Assembly (NCBI RefSeq): GCF_029167375.1
Contig: NZ_JARFTP010000001.1
Location: 62,001 to 126,000, forward strand
Reading direction: 5' to 3'
Length of the DNA: 64,000 nt
Origin: Tsukamurella sp. 8F
Lineage (GTDB): Bacteria > Actinomycetota > Actinomycetes > Mycobacteriales > Mycobacteriaceae
Shown: positions 9,620 through 18,527 of the stretch, one piece after another
Position numbering within the stretch: the first letter of the stretch is position 1
Layout: each line of letters begins with the position of its first letter
Translations under genes and position numbers: made by a program
Notes under the pieces: model-generated
Seen by the model: only the letters and a program-made list of their open reading frames with translations
Told to the model about the DNA's origin: nothing
Databases searched by the model: none

Positions 9620-11391
9620 TGTGCGCCCGTCGGCTCCTCGCGAATACCTTCCTGGGGATCGCCGACGACGTGGTCGGTCGACGGAGTGGCATGCGCGGGC
9701 AACTGGTGGGCCACCTGATAACGGCGGTGTCCGAGGGGATCTGCTTCGCGCTACTGGTGCCGGTGCTGCGCGTGCTGTTCGACGGGCGTCCGTCTGACGC
9801 GCTCGGATGGCTCGGAGTCATCTGTTGCTGCGCAGCTGTTTCCGGTATTGCGAGCTTTCTGACCGGATATCGCGCCTACGGCGTAGGGATCGAACGGCTC
9901 GCTGGCGGGGCGATGCGCCGTGTCGGAGCGCATGCGGCGTCGCTGCCCTTGGGGTGGTTCACCAAGAAGAACGTCGGTGCGCTCACCGCGTTGGTCACAG
10001 AATCGACCTCGGTGCTGATGACGATCCCGGGCATGATCACCGCGCGGATCGTCTCGGCGATCGTGACGCCGCTGACCGTATTGGTCGTCGTGCTGTTCGT
10101 GGACTGGAGGATGGCACTGGCGATGGTGGCGTTCGTGCCCCTCGGTCTGGTCGCCTACCGTCGTCTATCGCGGGTGGCGCAGGCGGAGCACGAGCAACTG
10201 GGAGACGATGACGAGGCCGTCTCGTCCCGGGTGGTCGAGTTCGCACAGGCGCAGGCGGTCCTCCGCTCATCGGGTTTGATGGAGAAGAGCTGGGGCCGGC
10301 TCGATGAGGCGCTGCAGGCCGACCGGCGATCGGTGGTGCGCCTTCTCGATGCGATCGACCGGCCGAGGGTGCAGTTCAAGGCCGTCGTCTCGGCGGGCCT
10401 CGCTGCGGTGGTGGGCGCCGCGGTGCTGCTCGGCACGACCGGACGTGCTCACCCTGCAGACCTCGTCGCCGTCCTCGTCCTCGCGGTACGCTTCGCCGAG
10501 CCCGTCACGGAGTTGGGAGGTCTCGGCGCAGAGGGACTGGCACGTGCCATGACGGACCTGCGCCGGGTCCAGAGATTCTGTGCTACACCGACACTCGCTG
10601 AGCCGGACGTCGCCGCCGTCCCATCGTCCAACTGCGTTGCCGCGCGGGCGGTATCGTTCGGCTACGGCGACACGCGGGTGATCCGGGAGCTCTCCCTCGA
10701 CGTGCCCGCCGGGGCGATGACGGCGATCGTCGGACCGTCGGGTGCAGGCAAGACCACACTCGCGCGTTTAGTGGCGCGGTTCTGGGATCCCGACGGTGGC
10801 GCGATACTGCTCGGCGAGAGGGATCTGCGGGATATAGGCAGCCGCGGCGTGATGGAACGAGTGGCGATCGTATCCCAGAACGTGTATCTGTTCGACGACA
10901 CCGTACGAGCGAACGTCCTCCTCGGGCGCCCCGATGCGACCGAGGAGGAGGTCTTCGCGGCTGCCTGCGCCGCCCGTCTGGACGATGTCGTCCGGCGCCT
11001 ACCCGATGGGTGGGATACACGGGTCGGGGAGGGCGGAAGCCTGCTGTCCGGCGGTGAACGACAGCGGGTATCGATAGCACGCGCACTCCTGAAGGACGCG
11101 CCTATCGTGCTGCTGGACGAGATGACATCGGCGCTCGACGCGGAGAACGAACGCGCGATCGTCGGCGCCATCCGCGAGATCGTCCGTGACCGCACGTCGT
11201 TGGTCGTGGCCCATCGGCTGTCGACGATCCGGGACGCAGACCAGGTCGTCTATCTCGAGAACGGCCTGATAACCGAGAGCGGCACGCCGGACGAACTGGT
11301 CGCTGCGGGAGGGCGATTCGCCGCGCTGTGGGCCGCTCGCACCGCTGCCGAGGACTGGCAGATCACACTACGATCGAAGGGGACGACATGA
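9619..11391 (+). CDS. ABC transporter ATP-binding/permease, IrtB-like subunit
   Basis: 590 residues, second half-transporter. ATG 9619 overlaps the stop of the upstream gene (TGATG), indicating translational coupling. The transmembrane domain is followed by an ATPase domain with Walker A GPSGAGKTT, Q-loop IVSQNVYLFDD, signature LLSGGERQR, Walker B IVLLDEMTSALD and H-loop VAHRLST. In this copy the residue after the Walker B Glu is Met. It probably forms a heterodimer with the preceding subunit. The 4-nt overlap with a substrate-binding lipoprotein gene favours import over export. Confidence 0.82.
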   Translation: MCARRLLANTFLGIADDVVGRRSGMRGQLVGHLITAVSEGICFALLVPVLRVLFDGRPSDALGWLGVICCCAAVSGIASFLTGYRAYGVGIERLAGGAMRRVGAHAASLPLGWFTKKNVGALTALVTESTSVLMTIPGMITARIVSAIVTPLTVLVVVLFVDWRMALAMVAFVPLGLVAYRRLSRVAQAEHEQLGDDDEAVSSRVVEFAQAQAVLRSSGLMEKSWGRLDEALQADRRSVVRLLDAIDRPRVQFKAVVSAGLAAVVGAAVLLGTTGRAHPADLVAVLVLAVRFAEPVTELGGLGAEGLARAMTDLRRVQRFCATPTLAEPDVAAVPSSNCVAARAVSFGYGDTRVIRELSLDVPAGAMTAIVGPSGAGKTTLARLVARFWDPDGGAILLGERDLRDIGSRGVMERVAIVSQNVYLFDDTVRANVLLGRPDATEEEVFAAACAARLDDVVRRLPDGWDTRVGEGGSLLSGGERQRVSIARALLKDAPIVLLDEMTSALDAENERAIVGAIREIVRDRTSLVVAHRLSTIRDADQVVYLENGLITESGTPDELVAAGGRFAALWAARTAAEDWQITLRSKGTT

Positions 11392-12374
11392 CCGCCATCC
11401 GCCGCACAGCACTACGGTGCGGAGCACTGATCGCATCCGTGGCCGCCGTGGCGGCACTCGCCGGATGCGGCTCGCACGCACCGGCGCCTACGCGGGCGGC
11501 GACGCACCGGGTCGTTCACGAGTTCGGCGTATCCGACATCCCCGACCGCCCGAAAGCGGTCGTCGCGCTCGACGAATACGCGGCGATGGACCTGCTCGCG
11601 CTCGGGATCGTGCCGCGGGCCGTGTTCACGGGCTACGGTTCGACGATCGCCCAGACGGTCCTGCGCGACGCGGGAAGCGACGTCATCGACATCCCGGTAG
11701 GCAGCACCATCGATGTCGACACGGTTCTCGGTCGCCGGCCGGATCTGGTGGTGTTCAGCTCCGGAGGGGACCGCAAGGCGTACGACCGGCTCGCCCCGGT
11801 GGTGCCGACGCTACCGTTGACGTCGGTTCAGACCGCGTGGCGAAAACGCATCGAGACGATCGGCGCGGAACTGCGCCGCGAGTCCGAGGCCGAGCATGTC
11901 GTCGACGTCCTCGTCCGGCGGCTCACGGCCGTCCAGAGCAGTGGCGGGAAGACCATCGCCGTGCTCATGTCCTACGCGGGGACGCTAGCGGGCCTGTCCG
12001 GTGACGCACCGCTCAACGGGCTTCTGGCCGATGCGGGGATGACGACACCCGCCGCGGAGCGCCGCACGGGTACGGGCAGGCAGCCCTATCTGCCCCTGTC
12101 TCCCGAGCACCTCGCCGACCACGACGCCGACGTCGTCGCCGTGTTCGCTGAGGGGGTCTACTCGGCGGACGCGGTCCGCAATCAGCCCACGTTCCCCTTG
12201 CTGACCGGACACGCGGTGAACGTCGACGGCGACATGTGGTTCGGCACCTTCCCATTCGCGGTCTACTGGATACTCGCGGACCTCGCCGCCATAGAGCGGA
12301 ACGACTGGTCGCACGTTGCGAGCGCGAAGGACGCGCCGGTCCGGTATCGGCAGTTCCAAGAAGCGATCGGGTAG
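11388..12374 (+). CDS. Iron-siderophore substrate-binding lipoprotein (FecB/PeriBP type)
   Basis: 328 residues with a lipoprotein signal: basic start MTAIRRTALR, a hydrophobic stretch, then lipobox LAGC with the lipidated Cys at 27. The mature part has the bilobed class III binding-protein pattern (IPDRPKAVVALDEYAAMDLLALG, PDLVVFSS, QPYLPLSPEHLADHDADVV) used for ferric siderophores, haem or cobalamin. ATG 11388 overlaps the ABC subunit stop by 4 nt. It would deliver substrate at the outer face of the membrane to the two upstream subunits. The ligand is inferred from family only. Confidence 0.8.
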   Translation: MTAIRRTALRCGALIASVAAVAALAGCGSHAPAPTRAATHRVVHEFGVSDIPDRPKAVVALDEYAAMDLLALGIVPRAVFTGYGSTIAQTVLRDAGSDVIDIPVGSTIDVDTVLGRRPDLVVFSSGGDRKAYDRLAPVVPTLPLTSVQTAWRKRIETIGAELRRESEAEHVVDVLVRRLTAVQSSGGKTIAVLMSYAGTLAGLSGDAPLNGLLADAGMTTPAAERRTGTGRQPYLPLSPEHLADHDADVVAVFAEGVYSADAVRNQPTFPLLTGHAVNVDGDMWFGTFPFAVYWILADLAAIERNDWSHVASAKDAPVRYRQFQEAIG

Positions 12375-12396
12375 GTGTGCAGGCATAGTCGTTGCT

Positions 12397-13098
12397 ATGG
12401 CGAGTAGATACCGCACCGGCATCACGGCCGATCGGATAGTCGGCGAGGCAGTAGAGCTCACCGCCCGTAAAGGACTGTACGAGTGGTCTATCCGCGACCT
12501 CGTGGCCGAGATAGGAACATCGCACTCCGTTGTGTACGAGAAGGTCGGTGGACGGGATCAGCTGTGTGGCGCTGTGGCGCAGAGGGTGTTCGAGGGCGTG
12601 CCGATCCCGGTGCCCGACGCGGGCGTGGACTGGCGCGATGCGCTGCTCGCCTGGCTGATCCCCCTGTGCCGTCACCTGTACGACTATCCGGGTGTAGCCA
12701 AGTGGCTGACCCTGCACGGCGGCCCCACCGCCTTTCCCACACCGCACGACGGTGTGGGCCGATTCGTCGAGTGCATCGCCGATGCGGGGTTCTCCGAGCC
12801 GGGACGGGTCTTCGGCGCATGCGTGGTCACAGCGATGTCGGCCGTGATGGTCGCGGACGAGCGTGGACCCCGGCAGCGCGAGGCCGTCCGCGACCATGCC
12901 ACGATGATGGATTCGATCGAGCAACGCGCTCAGCACGAGCCGGCGCTGGCCGCGCTGATGCCCTACCTGGACGACTTCGCGAACCGCAACGACGAACGGC
13001 GAGCCACCGAGGCGCAGCTGGCCCTGACCATGAACGCGCTCCTGGACGGCTTCGAGTGGCAGCGGCGTAGAGCCGCCCGGCAGGACCGAGAGCGCTAG
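12397..13098 (+). CDS. TetR-family regulator, probable repressor of the siderophore operon
   Basis: 233 residues. The N-terminal helix-turn-helix (about 10-55) contains TARKGLYEWSIRDLVAEIG and the recognition helix region HSVVYEKVGGRDQL. The C-terminal two-thirds is an all-helical ligand/dimer domain resembling the tetracycline-repressor C-domain. It starts 22 nt after the binding-protein gene in the same direction, so it is probably the last gene of the operon. The 17-bp palindrome over the operon promoter (7803-7819) is its likely target. It converges with the acyl-CoA dehydrogenase, and the two stop codons overlap. Confidence 0.8.
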   Translation: MASRYRTGITADRIVGEAVELTARKGLYEWSIRDLVAEIGTSHSVVYEKVGGRDQLCGAVAQRVFEGVPIPVPDAGVDWRDALLAWLIPLCRHLYDYPGVAKWLTLHGGPTAFPTPHDGVGRFVECIADAGFSEPGRVFGACVVTAMSAVMVADERGPRQREAVRDHATMMDSIEQRAQHEPALAALMPYLDDFANRNDERRATEAQLALTMNALLDGFEWQRRRAARQDRER

Positions 13099-14252
13099 AG
13101 CCCCATATCCTTCGCGATGATCGAACGCATCACCTCGGACGTGCCACCGTAGATGCGGTTGACGCGGTTGTCGGCGTACAGGCGGGCGATCGGATACTCG
13201 TTGATGTATCCGTAACCGCCGTGGAGCTGGAGGCAACGGTCGATCACATCGGACGCCGCCTCGGTGCAGAACAGTTTCACCGACGCGGCATCGGCCGCGG
13301 TCAGCTCGCCGGCGTCGTGGGCTTCGAGAGCGCGGTCGACTACGGCCTCCATCGCGTCCACCTTCGCCTTGCACGCGCCTAGTTCGAACTTGGTGTTCTG
13401 GAACGACGAGACCGTCCTGCCGAAGATCTTCCGGTCCTCTGTGTAGGCCTGCGCGAAGCGGAGTGCGGCTGCCGCCTGGGAGTACGCGCCGACGCCGATG
13501 GAGAGGCGTTCCTGCGGCAGGTTCTGCCCCAGGTATGAGAAGCCCTTGTTCTCCTCGCCGAGCAGATCCTCGACCGGTACCTCGACATCGGTGAACGACA
13601 ATTCCGCAGTATCCGACGTCTTCAGGCCGATCTTGTCGAGCTTACGGCCCACCTCGTAGCCAGGGAGGCCGGTGTCGACGACGAGGAGCGAGATACCGTA
13701 GCGGCGGTCGTCCTCCTTCTGCGGTGCGGTACGGGCACAGACGATGACGCGGTCGGCGTTGACGCCGCCTGTGATGAAGGTCTTGGCGCCGTTGAGCACG
13801 TAATGCGTGCCGTCCTCGGACAGTTTCGCAGTGGTGCGCATGCCGGCGAGGTCGGAGCCGGTGCCAGGCTCGGTCATCGCGATGGCGAACATCGTTTCGC
13901 CGGTGGCCATCTTGGGAATCCAGCGCTTCTTCTGTTCCTCGGTGGCGAGCTTGCTGAGGTACGGCAGACACAGCGCGATGTGCACGGACGAGCCACCGAA
14001 GGACACGCCCGCGCGCGCGAGCTCCTCGCTGATCACAGCCTGGTACTTGAAGGACTCGATGCCGGCCCCGCCGTACTCCTCAGGGATCTCGATGCCGAAG
14101 ACGCCGAGCTCGCCCAGCTTGCGATAGAAGTCCTTCGGAACGATGCCCTTCTCGTACCACTGGTCGTATTCGGGCACCACCTCGGATTCGATGAACGAGC
14201 GCAGTGTCGAGCGGAAGGCTTCGTGATCCTCGTTGTAGATGGTCCGGCGCAT
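13095..14252 (-). CDS. Acyl-CoA dehydrogenase (FadE type)
   Basis: 385 residues, normal for the family. Motifs include FAIAMTEPGTGSDLAG and LNGAKTFITGG (FAD/acyl-CoA binding), RKIFGRTVSSFQ, and the C-terminal HGGYGYINEYPIARLYADNR. The active-site segment is IYGGTSEVMRSII with the expected Glu. It oxidises acyl-CoA to trans-2-enoyl-CoA, passing electrons to ETF. ATG 14252 has an excellent AAGGAGGT ribosome site; the open frame continues upstream but without one. It is divergent from the TetR gene at 14297 (44 nt apart), which probably controls it. Confidence 0.9.
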   Translation of the reverse strand: MRRTIYNEDHEAFRSTLRSFIESEVVPEYDQWYEKGIVPKDFYRKLGELGVFGIEIPEEYGGAGIESFKYQAVISEELARAGVSFGGSSVHIALCLPYLSKLATEEQKKRWIPKMATGETMFAIAMTEPGTGSDLAGMRTTAKLSEDGTHYVLNGAKTFITGGVNADRVIVCARTAPQKEDDRRYGISLLVVDTGLPGYEVGRKLDKIGLKTSDTAELSFTDVEVPVEDLLGEENKGFSYLGQNLPQERLSIGVGAYSQAAAALRFAQAYTEDRKIFGRTVSSFQNTKFELGACKAKVDAMEAVVDRALEAHDAGELTAADAASVKLFCTEAASDVIDRCLQLHGGYGYINEYPIARLYADNRVNRIYGGTSEVMRSIIAKDMGL

Positions 14253-14296
14253 GGTGCGCCACCTCCTTCTGTTTCGATCTGGGGGATAATCCTGGT

Positions 14297-14959
14297 GTGA
14301 CGGTTTCGGGTTCGGGCGGTTCAGAGGGGTCGGGGAACGACGGTGCCGGATCTCGCGCGGGCCGCCCGCCTTCGGTGGTCGGTGGTCTGTCGGTCCCCGA
14401 ACGATTGATTCTCGTGGCAACGCGGCTGTTCGCGATACGAGGCTTCGAGCGCACCAGCGTGCAGGAGCTCGTCGTCGCGGCGGGGGTCACCAAAGGTGGT
14501 TTCTATCACTACTTCTCGTCGAAGGATGAGCTGCTGCAGACCATCTACGGGAGGCTGCTCGCCGAGCAGTCGGCCCGCTTGGACGAGGTCGCGTCGGGGC
14601 CGGGCGATGTGACCTCCCGGCTGCGTCTGGCGGCCACCGACGTAGTGGTCACGACGCTGCGTGACATCGACGCGGTGACTGTGGTCGCACGCTCGTTGTA
14701 TCTGCTGGAACCGGAGGTTCAGCGTGCGGTGCGCGCCGACCGGCGGCGTTATCACGAGCGATTCTGCGAGATCGTGCTGGAGGGGCAGGCCGCGGGTGAG
14801 TTCCGCGCCGACACGACACCGGATCTGGTGGCGGACTTCTTCTTCGGTGCGGTTCACTATCTCCCGGTGTGGTACCGGAGCGGAGGTGCGCTCTCGCCGC
14901 AGGAGGTGGGCGGTCATTTCGCCGACCTCCTGCTGTCGGCGCTGCTTCCGTCGGCATGA
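14297..14959 (+). CDS. TetR-family regulator, acyl-CoA metabolism
   Basis: 220 residues from GTG 14297. After a Gly/Ser-rich leader the helix-turn-helix lies at about 38-82 (TRLFAIRGFERTSVQELVVA, then GGFYHYFSSKDEL). The C-terminal domain ends WYRSGGALSPQEVGGHFADL, a pattern shared with TetR repressors of lipid and sterol catabolism in this order (for example KstR-like proteins). It is divergent from FadE at 14252 with only 44 nt between, so autoregulation and FadE control are likely. No clean palindrome was found in that gap. Its 3' end overlaps the next, opposing TetR gene by 46 nt. Confidence 0.8.
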   Translation: MTVSGSGGSEGSGNDGAGSRAGRPPSVVGGLSVPERLILVATRLFAIRGFERTSVQELVVAAGVTKGGFYHYFSSKDELLQTIYGRLLAEQSARLDEVASGPGDVTSRLRLAATDVVVTTLRDIDAVTVVARSLYLLEPEVQRAVRADRRRYHERFCEIVLEGQAAGEFRADTTPDLVADFFFGAVHYLPVWYRSGGALSPQEVGGHFADLLLSALLPSA

Positions 14960-15564
14960 TCGGTGGATGGTGTGGCGGCGACCATGCGTAGTACGAGGTC
15001 GGCGTAGAAGTCCCCGATCTCCTCCGGGCTCCAGTCTCCGTCCTCGCGGTACCACCGCGCGGCGTCGATGCCGAGCGACAGGACCGCCACGGCGGCCATC
15101 CGGGCGCTGGTGACGTCGAAGGCCCCGGCCGCCGCGCCTCTCTCGATCACGCCGCGCACAGCCGCGTCGATCTCTCGTCGCTCGGCGAGGATCTCCTCGC
15201 GGTGCTCGGGACCGAGCGACGCCAGCTCGTAGTTGACGACCCGCGCGCTGGTGTGACGGCGCGCGTGATGGGCGACGAAGTCGCGCACCACCGCTCGTAG
15301 CTGGTCGACGGGATCGTCGGTGGACGCGAGGGCGTTCCGCACGACCTCGGCGATCATCGCGTGGCCCGTCGAGGAGATCTGGTACAGCAGTTCCTCTTTC
15401 GAGCGGTGATGCACATACACCGCCGCTGGGCTCATCCCTGCGGCGGACGCGATGTCTCGGGTACTGGTGCCGTGGAAACCCCGCTCGGCGAATGCCGTGA
15501 CGGCGGCGTCGAGCAGGCGGGCGCGGGTCTGGGCTGCGCGGGAGAAGTCCTCCGGCTCTGGCAT
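14914..15564 (-). CDS. TetR-family regulator of the thiolase polycistron
   Basis: 216 residues. The helix-turn-helix is at about 12-57 (FAERGFHGTSTRDIASAAGM, AVYVHHRSKEELL). The C-terminal domain contains ARWYREDGDWSPEEIGDFYADL, similar to the neighbouring TetR protein. It is divergent from the thiolase operon with 159 nt between, which contains the perfect palindrome at 15687-15704; that site is the likely operator. The ligand is probably an acyl-CoA intermediate, by analogy with other regulators placed beside beta-oxidation genes. The 3' end overlaps the opposing TetR gene. Confidence 0.8.
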   Translation of the reverse strand: MPEPEDFSRAAQTRARLLDAAVTAFAERGFHGTSTRDIASAAGMSPAAVYVHHRSKEELLYQISSTGHAMIAEVVRNALASTDDPVDQLRAVVRDFVAHHARRHTSARVVNYELASLGPEHREEILAERREIDAAVRGVIERGAAAGAFDVTSARMAAVAVLSLGIDAARWYREDGDWSPEEIGDFYADLVLRMVAATPSTDHADGSSADSRRSAK

Positions 15565-15686
15565 GGCCCTCCTTCACCTCCCTACTTCCTCGGTCGGATT
15601 CCTCGGTCGGACCGGATGGTGAGTCACATCACATAGAGTGGGCGGTTGACGCTCGGCTTCCGGTTCGGCACAGTAGACGCTACACC

Positions 15687-15704
15687 ACTAAGCGACTGCT
15701 TAGT
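15687..15704. promoter_or_regulatory. Palindromic operator before the 14-gene catabolic operon
   Basis: Perfect 7-bp arms ACTAAGC (15687-15693) and GCTTAGT (15698-15704) around GACT, 20 nt before the thiolase start and inside the divergent region with a TetR gene. Size and symmetry match TetR-family operators. Repressor identity is inferred from adjacency. A ribosome site (GAAAGGA, 15711-15717) follows it. Confidence 0.6.
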
Positions 15705-15723
15705 TTGTGAGAAAGGACACGCC

Positions 15724-16941
15724 ATGACCGAGGCAGTCATCGTTGCCACCGCCCGCTCACCGATCGGCCGCGCAGCCAAGGGTTCGCTGGTCACGATGCG
15801 CCCCGACGACCTGGCGCTGCAGATGGTGCAGGCGGTCCTGGCCAAGGTCCCGCAGCTCGATCCCCGCGACATCGACGATCTGATGATGGGCTGCGGCCAG
15901 CCCGCCGGAGAGTCCGGGTACAACGTGGGCCGGGCCGTCGCGGTGCTTGCCGGCTTCGACCACATACCTGGCGTGACCGTCAATCGCTACTGCAGCAGCA
16001 GTCTGCAGACCACCCGGATGGCGTTCCATGCGATCAAGGCGGGCGAGGGCGACGCATTCATCAGCGCCGGCGTCGAGACCGTGAGCAGGTACGTGGCCGG
16101 CCGCGCCGACGCGATGCCTGGCACCGAGAACCCGTTGTTCGCGGCTGCGCAGGAGCGCACCGAGAAGTTGGCCGGGGGTGGCGGGACGTGGGCCGATCCG
16201 CGTGACTCGGGTGAGCTTCCGGACGTCTACATCGCCATGGGACAGACCGCTGAGAACGTCGCGCAGTCGCGGGGAGTCTCGCGGCGGGACCAGGACGAGT
16301 TCGGGGTCCGGAGTCAGAACCTTGCAGAGAAGGCGCTCGCGAACGGCTTCTGGGAGAAGGACATCACTCCTGTGACGTTGCCCGACGGCACCGTCGTCGC
16401 GAAGGACGACGGCCCGCGCGCGGGCGTCACCCTGGAGGGCGTATCGAGCCTCGAACCGGTGTTCCGGCCGGACGGCACCGTCACCGCGGGCAACTGTTGC
16501 CCGCTCAACGACGGTGCCGCCGCGGTCGTGATCATGTCGGACACCAAGGCTCGCGCGCTCGGTCTGACACCCCTCGCGCGCATCGTGAGCACGGGCGTCA
16601 CGGGTCTGTCGCCGGAGATCATGGGCCTGGGCCCGGTGGAGGCGTCCAAGCAGGCGCTCGCGCGCGCCGGAATGTCCGTCGGGGACATCGATCTCGTCGA
16701 GATCAACGAGGCGTTCGCCGCACAGGTCGTACCTTCGTACCGGGAGCTGGGCATCGATCTCGACCGGCTGAACGTCAACGGCGGTGCTATCGCGGTGGGC
16801 CACCCGTTCGGTATGACGGGCGCCCGCATCACCAGCACGCTGATCAACTCGCTGCAGTTCCACGACAAGCAATTCGGCCTGGAGACCATGTGCGTCGGCG
16901 GCGGGCAGGGCATGGCGATGGTCATCGAGCGGCTCAGCTGA
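15724..16941 (+). CDS. Acetyl-CoA acyltransferase (thiolase, FadA type)
   Basis: 405 residues, full-length degradative-type thiolase. The nucleophile is Cys90 in NRYCSSSLQT; the family usually has Ser-Gly after Cys-x-Ser, here SSS. The other active-site blocks are NEAFAAQ, GGAIAVGHPFGMTGAR (His) and CVGGGQG (second Cys). It cleaves 3-ketoacyl-CoA to acetyl- or propionyl-CoA plus a shortened acyl-CoA, the last step of the pathway encoded downstream. First gene of a run of 14 same-strand genes with gaps of no more than 22 nt. Start at ATG 15724, after GAAAGGA. Confidence 0.9.
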   Translation: MTEAVIVATARSPIGRAAKGSLVTMRPDDLALQMVQAVLAKVPQLDPRDIDDLMMGCGQPAGESGYNVGRAVAVLAGFDHIPGVTVNRYCSSSLQTTRMAFHAIKAGEGDAFISAGVETVSRYVAGRADAMPGTENPLFAAAQERTEKLAGGGGTWADPRDSGELPDVYIAMGQTAENVAQSRGVSRRDQDEFGVRSQNLAEKALANGFWEKDITPVTLPDGTVVAKDDGPRAGVTLEGVSSLEPVFRPDGTVTAGNCCPLNDGAAAVVIMSDTKARALGLTPLARIVSTGVTGLSPEIMGLGPVEASKQALARAGMSVGDIDLVEINEAFAAQVVPSYRELGIDLDRLNVNGGAIAVGHPFGMTGARITSTLINSLQFHDKQFGLETMCVGGGQGMAMVIERLS

Positions 16942-16962
16942 GCACGAGAGGAGAGGCGGGAC

Positions 16963-17718
16963 ATGACAGAGCGTTTCGAAGGTAGGACGGCGATCGTCAC
17001 CGGCGCGAGCCGGGGCATCGGTTTCGCGATCGCAGAGCGGCTGGTGGCCGATGGTGCCCGGGTCGTCATCACGGCCCGCAAGCAGCCCGCCCTCGACGAG
17101 GCGGTGGCCGCGCTGGGCGGGCCGGACAAGGCTCTGGCGGTCGCCGGGCGCGCAGACGATCCGGAGCACCAGGCCGAGGTGGTCGCGAAGGCGATCGAGA
17201 CGTTCGGTGGCGCCGATCTTCTGGTGAACAACACGGGCATCAATCCCGTGTTCGGCCCGCTCATGGACATCGATGTCGACGCGGCGCGCAAGATCATGGA
17301 GGTCAACGTCCTCGGCGCGCTCGCGTGGGCGCAGCAGGTCCATCGGGCTTGGCAGAAGGAGCACGGCGGCGCGATCGTCAACGTCGGTTCCGTGGCCGGC
17401 CTGCATCCCGCGCCGGGGATCGCGATGTACGGCACCAGCAAGGCTGCCGTGATCCACCTGACAGAGGAGCTAGCCGTCGAGCTCGGGCCGAACGTGCGCA
17501 TCAATGCCGTCGCACCCGCGGTCGTCAAGACACGCTTCGCGACGGCTCTGTACGAGGGCCGCGAGGAGGAGGTCGCGGCGCGGTATCCGCTCAAGCGTCT
17601 CGGTGTGCCGGACGACATCGGTTCTGTCGTAGCGTTCCTACTCTCCGACGACGCGGCGTGGCTCACCGGGCAGACGCTCGTCGTCGACGGCGGCCTGACG
17701 CTGATGGGCGGCGTCTAG
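16963..17718 (+). CDS. Short-chain dehydrogenase/reductase
   Basis: 251 residues, classical SDR. The cofactor motif is TGASRGIG (NAD(P)-binding, residues about 12-19) with an NNTG block. The catalytic Ser lies in VGSVAG, and Tyr/Lys in YGTSK. The C-terminal part ends LTGQTLVVDGG, as in FabG-like 3-hydroxyacyl dehydrogenases. Probable role: oxidation of a 3-hydroxyacyl-CoA or another hydroxyl in the pathway. It starts 21 nt after the thiolase and its stop overlaps the next SDR start by one base. Substrate not assignable. Confidence 0.85.
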   Translation: MTERFEGRTAIVTGASRGIGFAIAERLVADGARVVITARKQPALDEAVAALGGPDKALAVAGRADDPEHQAEVVAKAIETFGGADLLVNNTGINPVFGPLMDIDVDAARKIMEVNVLGALAWAQQVHRAWQKEHGGAIVNVGSVAGLHPAPGIAMYGTSKAAVIHLTEELAVELGPNVRINAVAPAVVKTRFATALYEGREEEVAARYPLKRLGVPDDIGSVVAFLLSDDAAWLTGQTLVVDGGLTLMGGV

Positions 17719-18527
17719 TGACGGGTTTCGTCGGGGGAGGACGTCGCGACGGAGCGACGAGCAGGGGCATCGTCGTCACCGGTGCGGGCAACGGCATCGG
17801 GCGCGCGATCGCGACCAAGCTGGCTGCGGAGGGCGAGCGGGTCGTCGTCAACGACCTGGACGCCGACGCCGTGGCCACGGTTGCCGCCGAGATCGGTGGC
17901 TTCGCCGTACCGGGCGATGCCGCGGGCGAGGCGGGCGCGCGGGCGCTGGTCGAAGCCGCCCGGGACCATCTGGGAGACATCGACATCTGGTTCGGCAATG
18001 CCGGTATCGACCACGGCCGTGGGCTCGATGCCACCGAGGCGGACTGGGAGCTGTCCTGGTCCGTCAACGTCATGGCCCATGTTCGCGCGGCGCGCCTCCT
18101 GGTCCCCGCCTGGGCGGAGCGGGGCTCCGGGCGGTACGTCGCGACGGCGTCCGCCGCCGGCCTGCTGACGATGCTCGGTACGCCGACGTACTCGACCACT
18201 AAGCACGCCGTCATCGGCTTCGCCGAGTGGCTGTCCGCGACGTACCGGCACAGGGGCGTAGTGGTGCAGGCGATCTGCCCGCAGGGCGTGCGTACGCGCA
18301 TGTTCGACGATGCCGGGCCCCTGCAGGGCCTGCTGGCACACGACAGCGCGCTCACGCCGGAGCAGTTGGCCGACACCGTATGGGAGGCCCTGGGAGACGA
18401 GCGCTTCCTGATTCTGCCGCACCCCCAGGTCGCGGGCTACTACGCGACGCGCGCCGCGCACACGGACAAGTGGCTCGCCGGTATGAACAAGATCCAACGC
18501 GGCCTCGAACAACAAGGAGCTCTCTAG
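17718..18527 (+). CDS. Short-chain dehydrogenase/reductase
   Basis: 269 residues from GTG 17718, sharing its first base with the previous stop (TAGTG). Cofactor motif TGAGNGIG, acidic VVNDLDAD after strand 2 (favouring NAD), GNAGIDHG, catalytic Ser in ASAAG and YSTTK. It has a longer, basic C-terminal end (KIQRGLEQQGAL) than the sister SDRs and lacks the usual VDGG tail, so it belongs to a different subgroup. The substrate is unknown; context suggests an alcohol or hydroxyacyl-CoA of the same pathway. Confidence 0.82.
   Translation: MTGFVGGGRRDGATSRGIVVTGAGNGIGRAIATKLAAEGERVVVNDLDADAVATVAAEIGGFAVPGDAAGEAGARALVEAARDHLGDIDIWFGNAGIDHGRGLDATEADWELSWSVNVMAHVRAARLLVPAWAERGSGRYVATASAAGLLTMLGTPTYSTTKHAVIGFAEWLSATYRHRGVVVQAICPQGVRTRMFDDAGPLQGLLAHDSALTPEQLADTVWEALGDERFLILPHPQVAGYYATRAAHTDKWLAGMNKIQRGLEQQGAL

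Noticed and set aside
12384-12399. CATAG/CTATG inverted repeat at the TetR start
   Set aside because: Only 5-bp arms, overlapping the start codon; expected by chance.
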